From contig JAMQCK010000961.1 of assembly GCA_024196135.1 (NCBI GenBank), forward strand, positions 1 through 13,496: 13,496 nucleotides of DNA, given 5' to 3'. Source of the stretch: Pleurotus ostreatus/Saccharomyces cerevisiae fusant. Its lineage: Eukaryota > Opisthokonta. Under the pieces are notes generated by a model. That model was given only the letters and a program-made list of their open reading frames with translations, ran no database searches and was not told where the DNA came from. The translations under genes were made by a program, and so were the position numbers. Shown piece by piece: positions 1 through 7,400 of this stretch. Each line of letters opens with the position of its first letter. Position 1 is the first letter of the stretch.

Positions 1-132
1 TGTGATGCGGTCGTGCATCGAGGCCGCGCGTCGAGGGAGCTCCGACGAGAAGAGTCGTACGAGGCGGGTGACTGGGCGTGGCGGGAGATGCATGGCGAGT
101 AGAGTAACCGAATATCCGTAAGAAGAGGGAAA

Positions 133-164
133 TGCCGCAGTAGGCACTCCTGCCACTGGAGGCA
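133..164. repeat. Pair of TGCC-N6-GGCA dyads in the LTR
   Basis: TGCCGCAGTAGGCA (133-146) and TGCCACTGGAGGCA (151-164) lie four bases apart. The same 14-bp pattern recurs in the coding region at 1339-1352, 2461-2474, 2533-2546 and, with CGCC/GGCG arms, 12163-12176. The second LTR has the pair at 12994-13025. Confidence 0.6.
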
Positions 165-360
165 CGTATATGCCCCGGCGCTCGATGAGCGCGGGGGCGA
201 GAAGGTCGCAAGGCACCGGATGCCGCTACCGACGTGGATGAGGAGGTCATGGGGTCGTTCGGGGCCGCCACGGAAGACGCGGCGGAGCGTTGCCTAAGAA
301 GGGGGCAGGCGCTGCGACGCGCTCGAGAGGTTGAGAGGTTCGGGTTCAGGTCGCACGCGC

Positions 361-433
361 CTGCGGCTAGTCCGAAGACCGCAGCAGGCCGTGCTGGGAA
401 TGAGCCCGGCGCTAGTCCTAAGACTGCGTCGGG
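361..433. repeat. Two tandem stem-loop-like repeats in the LTR (361-384 and 405-433)
   Basis: The first has CTGCG...CGCAG arms around GCTAGTCCGAAGAC. The second has CCCGGCG...CGTCGGG arms (one mismatch) around GCTAGTCCTAAGAC. The centre is conserved at 13 of 14 bases and itself contains GTC...GAC closing CGAA or CTAA. The arms differ in sequence yet still pair. The same pair is at 13222-13294 in the other LTR. A protein-binding site or RNA element is possible. Confidence 0.55.
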
Positions 434-634
434 CGAACGGTTAGGATACGGACAGTCAGATGAAGAGTCAAGGCAAGATGATATTCGGTAACGCTACTGT
501 GTGACAAGAAAGGGGACGCGGATAACGGTAACGTCACGCGTCGCAAGAAGATACACAAGGGTCCACTACTGCTGTAATCGTCCGTAGGTAGGTTGTAGAG
601 CATGTCCATCCGTCGTGGGTACCACCGTACCACA

Positions 635-648
635 GTGCCCCCCACATG
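635..648 (-). other. Candidate polypurine tract, short and interrupted
   Basis: Immediately before the 3' LTR the minus strand reads ATGTGGGGGGCAC, then TGTGG of the LTR. The run of six G is the only purine-rich stretch in the 23 bases between the ORF2 stop and the LTR. Plus-strand priming should occur at this spot, but a canonical tract is longer and ends at the LTR border. Here CAC separates the G run from the LTR. Confidence 0.5.
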
Positions 649-657
649 CGAGGCGAC

Positions 658-3600
658 CTACACCATGCCAGCACCGCCAGCCCCAGGCGACGGAGTGCGG
701 CGGCGATTGTCAAAGCCGTCAGGGAAACGAGGGTCGTAACGCCCTTCCCGCTGCTTCGCGCGTGCGTAACGTTCGCGAACACGCCGCCCGCCGCGCTGCC
801 GTCCGCGCGGGATCTCGCCCTCCTCGGTAAGCCGCTCCTCCAAGTCAGGCACGGGAGTGCCGCCAGAGATGCGAGTACTCAGGGGCGGCCGCTCCACACG
901 ATCCAGGAGCGATCGAGAGGCCGAGGGAGGGGGGGTGGGAGAACGGTCGTCCACCAGTAGGCCCGCTGGCGCGTCTGAGATCCTCGACTGCAAGGACCCC
1001 GTCGCGCGTGGAGGGGCGGGGCTGGAGGCTGATGCAGGAGGTGGATCGACCTCCATAGGTTCGCCCGCGGAATCGTCCTCCACCGGGCGAGCGGACAAGG
1101 CGGCTTGCGCAACGGCGAGGGGGTCCGCTGAAGGCCAGGACCCGAGGATGCTCTCGAAGACCGCGCGTTGGTAGGGCGTCGGTAGCTGCGCCAGCGGCCA
1201 CTCCGGCAAGGCTCGCGCAGGTCCGACCCGAACGGCCGCTGAAGGCCCAGGACGGGAAGGACCCGCCGTCGCGGGGTCCGCCGCCAAAACTGAAGGGCGC
1301 GGCTGTCGCGGCGGGGAGGGGGTACGCGCGCCGCCGGCTGCCACTGCAGGCACGACCGGGTCGCGGTCTGGAGCTTTGCTCTTGCCCTTGTAGCCAGGTG
1401 AGCGAGAGCGACTCCTCGCGCAGCTGGGTGAGCGACCCTGCGGCGGGGATGAGCGATAGGACACAAAACTGCTGGAGCGCGACCGGCGAGCGGACCACCC
1501 AGAACGGGGGCCCGTCGAACGCGAACGGGAGAAGCTGCGTGAGCGCCGAGAGGACGACGCGAGCGTGGGCGAACGGTCCCGCCCGGGAGGAGGCGACCGC
1601 GGTGCCGGGCTTCTGGACCAAGGGCTCCATGAACGGTCGCGCGCTGACGCGACAGGCGAGCGGCGCAGAGAGGGCGATCGCCGCCGTGGCGTAGGGGACC
1701 GCCGGCGGGGCGACGGCGCGCGGCGGCGTAGGGAAGGTGACCGCCGACTCAGTGAAGACGCCTGGCGACGAGGCGATGGCGAACGCGGCCTCGAAGGGAA
1801 GACGCGCCGTCGCGGAGACTGCGAACGAGGATCGCCGCTCAGGCCTGAGCGCCAGCTGTCGGCCCCCCAGCGGGAGTGATCGCGGGCACCCGACCACCTT
1901 GGAGTTCCCGCTCCATCGCGCCTAGCCGGACTCGTCCACTGGTCCGAAGCGCGACTCCAGGCAGGGCGGTTGTAAGGCGGTCGCTCCCAGCGGTCGTTAT
2001 GCAGACCGACGGCGGCTAGCGCGGAGAACTCGGTCGGTGAGAGGGTGCGTGCCTCGATGGAGGTGAAGGCGAGGCCGTGGCGTTGCAGCGCGGACACGAA
2101 GGACTGGGCGAGGCGTTCATCCGGTAGAGTGAACCCGTAGACGGATCGTGTCCCCTCGATGGCGCGGAAGGCGAAGTCGAACTCGAAGGTACGATATGCA
2201 GGCGTATTCACCAAGGCGCGCAGGACTCGGGCCCATGACAGTTCATGTTGAGGCGCGACCCGCACGTGGTAAGCGAAGCGACCGCGCTGCTGTGGCTGAA
2301 GACGCGATCGGGGACGGGGCTCATGCGTATAACGATATGGCGAGAATTCCAGCTGCCAGTTCGTGAAGGCACGTAAAATCGCCTCCTCGCTGACCGGAGG
2401 GGATGGCTCCCGGAGAGGCGTGTCGATCTCCATGGGCGTCTGGACCGCCGAGGGCTCTCCTGCCACTGCAGGCACTGTTGATAGAGTCCTCGCCCTCGCC
2501 GCCGGGGGCACAGCGCTGGAAGACGAGCTCCTCGCCACTGGAGGCGCAGATACCGTTGTGGGGACCTTCGATCGTAGGCCTGACAATCGAGACGCTGAAG
2601 AGATAATCGGGTTCTCGGGACGCAGCTGAACGCGACCCCCATTGCGCTGGGCGACATTGGCGGTGAAATAGCCCCAGCGGCCAGCAGGGCGGCAAGAGAA
2701 CAAGGCCAGGTCGGTATCGGCCGGGTGCGACGGGTAGAAATGACGGTAACGAGGGATAGGCATGCCGAAAGTGTCTGGATCGACTAGCCCATGATATTCC
2801 GGTCTGCCGTCGATAAAGTACAGGCGTGTGTCCTCCTCGTCGTAGAGGCAGAAGGGGTCGTCCACCAATTCCTTCGCGCGATCCCGGCTGACCTTCAAGA
2901 AGCAGGGCACCTTGTCGTCGCCGTCGTAGTAGAAGGACTGCGCCCACACGTCCCAATTGCGCCCGGTCTTAGCGTTGGGAATGGGCGGCGTCTGTATCCA
3001 CCCGTGCGGGAACCCATCGACCTCCACGACATGACGTTCCATTTGCGGAGTGGGGCGCCAACCGAGACCACCCGCGTGCGTGAGGTACGAGTTCATCGTG
3101 TCTGGCGGTTCGACCGGGCATCGCATAGGTATGTGAGGAGAGCGGGCGTTCAGTGCGCGGTCAGCGACCTCCGCTTCCAGTGAGCGCGAAGGCATGGAGT
3201 TGAGCAGGACGTGGGCTGGCGGGACGGGCTCTCGAAGGTCTTTGACGTGTTCTGCCACATAGATCGGCACGCGCCCGCGTATGAACAACCACAATCCGAT
3301 GGGCTCCGGCGACGTATTGATCCAAACGCCTAGGAACTTCATGTCCGCGAGAGGGGGTCCCCGCTTGCGCAGCTCCTCGGGGGCTACTAGGCGCTGGTCC
3401 TCACAGAGGCGCCTCGCCGCTTCCACCCACGCGAGCTTGGCTCGCAACCCGCGCTGAACGTGCGTGAGATGATCGAGGTACGCCGCAAATGGCGCTGGCT
3501 TGACTAGCTGGCGAATGTCGGTGTCGGCAGGGAAGGGGGGTTGACTGTCCGCGAGCGCCGCCCACAGATCGCGCACCGCTGGCAGCAGGTTGCTCATCTC

Positions 3601-4278
3601 CGTATGTAGAGAGCCATTGACGGTCTGGAGAGCGACGACGAAGGCGGCCGTGACGCTGTAGGTGTTGTTCGTGCTTCGGACGACGATTGCGGGGTCAAGC
3701 GCGCGACGGTAGGCGGGATGTTTGGCGCGAAGGGCATCCGTGGGCCGGAGAACGAAGGCTGCGTAAGGGATATCCTGTCGGAAGTATTGAGCATGTTCGA
3801 AGGGGTCGCCTGGACCGAGGTGCCCGTCCGCGTAACGCTCCTTTTGCAGGCCTGCAGGAGCGGTCACGTCCTTGTGCGGAGTAGGTGGTAGGGTGTGATC
3901 GACGAAGTATCCGGGAAAGTAAGGAATGATGCTTTCTCCGCCGTCCACGAGGGGTTGAACGTTGGGCGACCACAGGCGGACGTTGATCGGCTCGGTGCTC
4001 GGCGGGTCACGAAGGAGCGCGCGTTGGACGCGGTATATGTAGCGGTAGAACCACGGCAACACCCAGGCGAAGGGGATGAAGGCGAGGGGTAGGCGGTCAT
4101 AGAAGGCGAACGCCGAGAGGCGAGGGTTATCGAAGGAGGGAGCTTGGGAGCTGGTGGTCGCCGCCGCTCTGTCGGCCCCAGACGGCGTATTGCCAGGCGC
4201 CAATGCGCCGCTCGTCCCATCAAGCGCCGATGCGCCGCTGGGAGTCGTCTGCGACCGGTTCGAGGAAGGGGGCGCCAT
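658..4278 (-). CDS. ORF2: unknown protein with RRM-like and RS-rich regions (1206 aa)
   Basis: I do not recognise a family for this protein. It fills the env position, in the same strand and frame as gag-pol, ending 23 bases before the 3' LTR. From its ATG the layout is: Ser/Ala/Thr-rich start; a 16-residue uncharged, aromatic segment (63-78); a large globular region (about 90-555); a Ser/Pro/Ala linker; an RRM-like strand/helix pattern (668-745); a Trp/Arg segment (763-812); an RS domain (817-962); Pro/acidic linkers; and a basic tail (1158-1180). The frame stays open upstream to a TAA at 4330-4332, but the first ATG in it is at 4276-4278 (C at -3, G at +4); the next in-frame Met is far inside. 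An envelope role is unlikely: there is no C-terminal membrane anchor. RNA binding in the nucleus is the best inference. Confidence 0.88.
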   Translation of the reverse strand: MAPPSSNRSQTTPSGASALDGTSGALAPGNTPSGADRAAATTSSQAPSFDNPRLSAFAFYDRLPLAFIPFAWVLPWFYRYIYRVQRALLRDPPSTEPINVRLWSPNVQPLVDGGESIIPYFPGYFVDHTLPPTPHKDVTAPAGLQKERYADGHLGPGDPFEHAQYFRQDIPYAAFVLRPTDALRAKHPAYRRALDPAIVVRSTNNTYSVTAAFVVALQTVNGSLHTEMSNLLPAVRDLWAALADSQPPFPADTDIRQLVKPAPFAAYLDHLTHVQRGLRAKLAWVEAARRLCEDQRLVAPEELRKRGPPLADMKFLGVWINTSPEPIGLWLFIRGRVPIYVAEHVKDLREPVPPAHVLLNSMPSRSLEAEVADRALNARSPHIPMRCPVEPPDTMNSYLTHAGGLGWRPTPQMERHVVEVDGFPHGWIQTPPIPNAKTGRNWDVWAQSFYYDGDDKVPCFLKVSRDRAKELVDDPFCLYDEEDTRLYFIDGRPEYHGLVDPDTFGMPIPRYRHFYPSHPADTDLALFSCRPAGRWGYFTANVAQRNGGRVQLRPENPIISSASRLSGLRSKVPTTVSAPPVARSSSSSAVPPAARARTLSTVPAVAGEPSAVQTPMEIDTPLREPSPPVSEEAILRAFTNWQLEFSPYRYTHEPRPRSRLQPQQRGRFAYHVRVAPQHELSWARVLRALVNTPAYRTFEFDFAFRAIEGTRSVYGFTLPDERLAQSFVSALQRHGLAFTSIEARTLSPTEFSALAAVGLHNDRWERPPYNRPAWSRASDQWTSPARRDGAGTPRWSGARDHSRWGADSWRSGLSGDPRSQSPRRRVFPSRPRSPSPRRQASSLSRRSPSLRRRAPSPRRRSPTPRRRSPSLRRSPVASARDRSWSPWSRSPAPRSPPPGRDRSPTLASSSRRSRSFSRSRSTGPRSGWSARRSRSSSFVSYRSSPPQGRSPSCARSRSRSPGYKGKSKAPDRDPVVPAVAAGGARTPSPPRQPRPSVLAADPATAGPSRPGPSAAVRVGPARALPEWPLAQLPTPYQRAVFESILGSWPSADPLAVAQAALSARPVEDDSAGEPMEVDPPPASASSPAPPRATGSLQSRISDAPAGLLVDDRSPTPPPSASRSLLDRVERPPLSTRISGGTPVPDLEERLTEEGEIPRGRQRGGRRVRERYARAKQREGRYDPRFPDGFDNRRRTPSPGAGGAGMV
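1393..1830 (-). other. Arg/Ser-rich (RS) domain in ORF2 (aa 817-962)
   Basis: About 146 residues contain roughly 30 RS or SR dipeptides and many SP pairs, including runs such as SRSFSRSRS and ARSRSRSPG. This is the composition of the RS domains of SR splicing proteins, which are phosphorylated by SRPK and CLK kinases and bind transportin-SR and splicing factors. Whether the host treats it that way is inference. Confidence 0.88.
1660..1743 (-). repeat. Four tandem 21-bp units encoding R-[SA]-P-[ST]-[LP]-R-R
   Basis: Inside the RS domain four consecutive 7-residue units read RSPSLRR, RAPSPRR, RSPTPRR and RSPSLRR (ORF2 aa 846-873). The perfect 7-residue spacing shows growth by tandem duplication. 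Unit number could vary between copies of the element. Confidence 0.85.
2044..2277 (-). other. RRM-like region in ORF2 (aa 668-745)
   Basis: By eye the order is strand (FAYHVRV), helix (SWARVLRALV), strand (RTFEFDFAFR), strand (SVYGFT), helix (DERLAQSFVSALQRH) and strand (FTSIEART). This is the beta-alpha-beta-beta-alpha-beta order of an RRM. The third strand (RSVYGFTL) loosely resembles the RNP1 motif and is followed by a helix ending in 'AL..HG', as in many RRMs. The loops and RNP motifs are imperfect, so this is a fold guess rather than a family call. Confidence 0.4.
4045..4092 (-). other. Hydrophobic aromatic segment in ORF2 (aa 63-78)
   Basis: Sixteen residues without charge, LPLAFIPFAWVLPWFY, are followed by RYIYRVQRALLR. 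Hydrophobicity is high enough for a membrane segment, but three Pro and the short length make a buried structural element equally likely. There is no signal peptide ahead of it. Confidence 0.45.
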
Positions 4279-4407
4279 GAGCGGTGGAGGGAGAGAAAGC
4301 AAAATCCCATCGATCGGCGAAAATGGTGCTTAAGTAATGCGCAGCAGCACCGCCACCGGCCACGTGATCGGGATCCATACGCGCCTACGAGTCCATTGGC
4401 GACGCTA
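4279..4407 (-). other. Intercistronic gap between gag-pol and ORF2
   Basis: The gag-pol TAG (4408-4410) is followed at once by a second in-frame TAG (4405-4407), and a third in-frame stop, TAA, lies at 4330-4332. Three ATGs in other frames come before the ORF2 ATG, including one at 4308-4310. Just ahead of ORF2 is a pyrimidine-rich run (about 4279-4302). I see no clear intron donor or acceptor. The route to ORF2 translation is not evident. Confidence 0.7.
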
Positions 4408-7400
4408 CTAAGGCTCCTTCCCCGCCGAGCTACCCTTCATCTTCCAATACTCCTTGCGCAGCAGAGGCGAGTTTCTGAGCGCATTCTCCGTAACCCACTG
4501 ATCGTCCTCGGGCCCATAATTTCTCCAGCGAACCAAATATTGCAAGCGATTGCCATCCTTTCGCTTGGTGAAGCGATGACCGAGGATGGCTTCGACCTCG
4601 TACTCCTCTTGCGCAGGGACCAAGTCTCGTGGATCTTGCAGCTTCGATCGCTCTCCGAGCTCTTCCGGCGAAGGGTGGTACTTCTTCAGGTGTGCGAGGT
4701 TGAACACGGTGTGCATAGGGTAGTTCGACGGTAGCCGCAGGCGATATACCATGGGATTGATCTTCTCCATGACCTCGAAAGGTCCGAGAGCTCGCTGCAC
4801 TAGCTTGGCGCCGTTGCCCTCCGACTCCACTAACTCCAGCGAGTGAGGATTGACCAAGGCCCAGTCGCCGACGTTGAACTCCACTGGCGGCTTCCTTCCT
4901 TTGTTGTAGGCACGCGCTTGCCGCTCCTGAGCCAGTACGACCGATTCCCTGGCGGCTGTCCGGTACAGGTTAAGCTCCTCGATGAACTCTTCAGCCATCC
5001 GGCTACGCAACTGCGGAGTTTCGTCCCTAGGGCGGTCGACTCTTTTGCTGGATGCCTTGAACATTCCGGCGAAGATGCTGGGACTGTACCCGAACAACAA
5101 GAAGTTGGGCGAGAATCTCGTGGAAGTGTGCACACTGGAGTTATAGGACGCCGCCAAAACGCTCAGCCACTTGGCCCAAGACGAGCGGTCAGGGGTCGCG
5201 TAGGCTCGCAGCATCTGTTCAAGCATGGCGTTCATGACTTCCGTCTGTCCATCCGTCTGAGGATGATGAGAGGACGACAAAGCCATCTTGGACCCGTAGT
5301 ATTCGACAACGGACTTCCAGAAATCCGTAGCCCATCGAGAGTCTCGGTCCGTGATTATGCGCTCCGGCAGCCCGTAGACGTGCACGACCCTCTCGACGAA
5401 GATTTTAGCGAACTCTTCCCTTTTCAAGTTGTTGTAGGTCGGAATGAACATGGCGAACTTGGTGAGCTTGTCCACAATGACTAGCACGGCCGTGTATTTC
5501 TCCTTTCCAGACGGGGGAAGGCCAGTAATTAGGTCCAGGGACACCGTTTCGAACGGGCGAGGAGGAACGTAGGAGGGACGTAGGCCACCCTGCTTGCCCG
5601 AGCGGTCATACTTTATCTTCTGACAAGTGTCGCAGGTGAGGGCGAAGATCTCGGCGTCCTTGAAGAGAGATGGCCAGAAAAAGGTATCCTTCAGCCTCGC
5701 GATGAAGCGAGTCGCACCGGCATGCGCACTCTCGAACGGCGAGTCGTGAATCAACGTCAGCACGTAATTGACCATCGACCGGGGTACGCATAGCCGGTAT
5801 TGCCAATCTGCGTTGATGAAGTATAGCAGCCCGTTATTTCCCTTCTGAAATCTCGACGGCGTCAGGGGGGTGTGCGCATTCGTCTCCTGTTCGACCACAT
5901 GTCTGCTGAAGAACGAGTCCTGCCTGTAGCCGTCCACGAATCGGTCGATGATGTCCTGCGATAGGTGCACCAGCAGGTGAGCTTGGGGCTCCTCATCAGG
6001 CTGGAAGTCCGGAATTCCTGGGGGATACGTCCAATGGTCTCCTTCTGGGAAGGGCAAGTCGTCTGGGGCAACGCTTTCCTCCTTCCCTGCCCCTAGGTCC
6101 GGGCTGGACTCCGCTTCCGGGATTGCGGTGTGCGATGGCGCCGGGACTGCGGGTGGCGACGACGCTTGCCCAAGGTGTTCCTCCGCCAGGCGCTTCTGTC
6201 GTCGTGTCTGTATCGCGTACGCCTCGAACGGCGAGTGGCCATGCTTGTCTTCCAACAGCTCCTCCCAGAAGTACGAATCGATCAAGCCGCTGTAAGGCTC
6301 TGTCCCTTTCTCCGTCTGGAAGGCCGCGCGCTTAGCTGGCGAGCTCTTCTCTGCGTCCTCTGCCGATTGGCGCCAAGATTGCTTCTCCTCGTCCACCGGA
6401 ATGTGCGCCGCGACGTCGCGAGTCGGAGAGCTGTGCGGCGGCACCCGAGGTAGGCGTGACAAGGGATCCACGTTAGAGTGGACGCGACCCGGCCTGTGTA
6501 TGATCCTCAGGTTGGGGTACGCCGCGAACACCGCCCCCCACGCCGCCAGTCTCCGATTCGCGTTCTCGTACACACGAGCCCACTGGAGCGCTGCATGATC
6601 CGTGATGAGAAGGATGTGTTCGCCCTCAATGATGGGTTGGAACTTGACCAAGGCTTCCTTAGCACCAAGAGCTTCGCGCTCCGTCGCGCTGTAGTTACGT
6701 TCCGCTGGCTGCAGGGTGCGACTCCAATAGACGAGGACGCGCTCCACGTGGACAACAGAGTCATCCAAGGTGGCTGCCCAGGTGTCCGGTGTGGGCTGCT
6801 CGGACGAGTCCTTGTAAGTCGTATACATGGAAGGAACTGGTAGGCCCTTGCTCCAGGCGCTATCCAGGCGCTTGTACGCCGCTGTGCCCTTAAGATCGCC
6901 GACCTTGATAGGTTGAACCTGTTGCAAACAGGCCCCAATAGCGACGTCGGACGCGTCCGTGTACAGCCGATATGGACGACCAGCCATAGGGTGACCCAGC
7001 ACCGGCGCATTAACCAGAGCGTCCTTGGCCTGCTGAAACGCGATTTCATGTTCAGCCTCCCACTGCCAGCGAGCGCCCTTCTTCAAGAGGCGGAAGAGAG
7101 GCGCCGCGATGTACGAGTAGAACGGAATGTACATCGAGAAGTACACGACCATGCCGAGGAAACGCTGCAGGTCCGCGACGTTCTTCGGCCGTTCCAACTC
7201 CTGAATCGCCTGGATCTTCTCCTCATGCGTCGAGAGGCCGAGACGCGACACCTTCTGGCCGAGGAGGAGAATGGAGGAGTACCCGATGAAGCACTTCTTG
7301 GGCGAGAGCGTAATACCCGCCGCCGCGATGGCGCTCAGGACCTTGTCGAGATGAACGAGGTGCTCCTCCCAAGATTTGGAGAATACTACGATGTCGTCGA

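Larger units (their letters stand above)
104..492. repeat. 13-bp inverted repeat inside the LTR (arms 104-116 and 480-492)
   Basis: GATATTCGGTAAC at 480-492 on the plus strand and GATATTCGGTTAC on the minus strand at 104-116 match at 12 of 13 bases. They may be two copies of one binding site in opposite orientation. The arms are too far apart to look like a simple hairpin. Confidence 0.5.
1..634 (-). repeat. 3' LTR (downstream LTR of the minus-strand element)
   Basis: Identical to the LTR at 12862-13495. It lies downstream of ORF2 on the minus strand and should supply the 3' end of the transcript. I see no AATAAA on the minus strand here, so the polyadenylation signal is unclear, which is common in fungi. 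Inside are two stem-loop-like repeats (361-384 and 405-433), a pair of TGCC-N6-GGCA dyads (133-164) and a 13-bp inverted repeat (104-116 against 480-492). Confidence 0.96.

Noticed and set aside
234..491. 85-codon frame present in both LTRs (also at 13095-13352)
   Set aside because: It lies antisense to the transcription direction inside the LTR and has low-complexity composition. The duplication is explained by the LTR itself.
529..536. CRE-like TGACGTTA on the minus strand in the LTR
   Set aside because: An eight-base string with one mismatch to the CRE is expected by chance and has no support beyond sequence.
635..635. LTR length of 635 rather than 634
   Set aside because: Base 635 and base 13496 are both g, but TG...CA ends and the terminal inverted repeat fit 634. 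The extra match is a one-in-four coincidence or a window effect.
845..1897. 350-codon minus-strand frame overlapping the RS region of ORF2
   Set aside because: It is an out-of-frame shadow of repetitive, GC-rich coding sequence, with no motif and no sign of independent start.
658..4278. ORF2 as a retroviral-type envelope gene
   Set aside because: Its position fits, but there is no signal peptide, no C-terminal membrane anchor, no clear fusion peptide, and the second half is RS-rich and basic, unlike an envelope protein.
3864..4310. 148-codon minus-strand frame starting 32 bases ahead of the ORF2 ATG
   Set aside because: It overlaps ORF2 in another frame, is Arg/Ser/Pro-rich without a domain, and stops inside the folded part of ORF2. 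I keep its ATG only as an upstream start that could interfere.
4279..4410. Intron joining gag-pol to ORF2
   Set aside because: A pyrimidine run and an ACTTAAG string exist, but I found no convincing donor, branch site and acceptor with normal fungal spacing. The in-frame stops alone do not prove splicing.
4144..4734. 196-codon plus-strand frame across the gag-pol/ORF2 border
   Set aside because: It is antisense to two well-supported genes, has no recognisable domain, and long chance frames are expected in GC-rich coding DNA. The same holds for the other plus-strand frames (for example 6913-7611, 5 kb and 10.4 kb regions).
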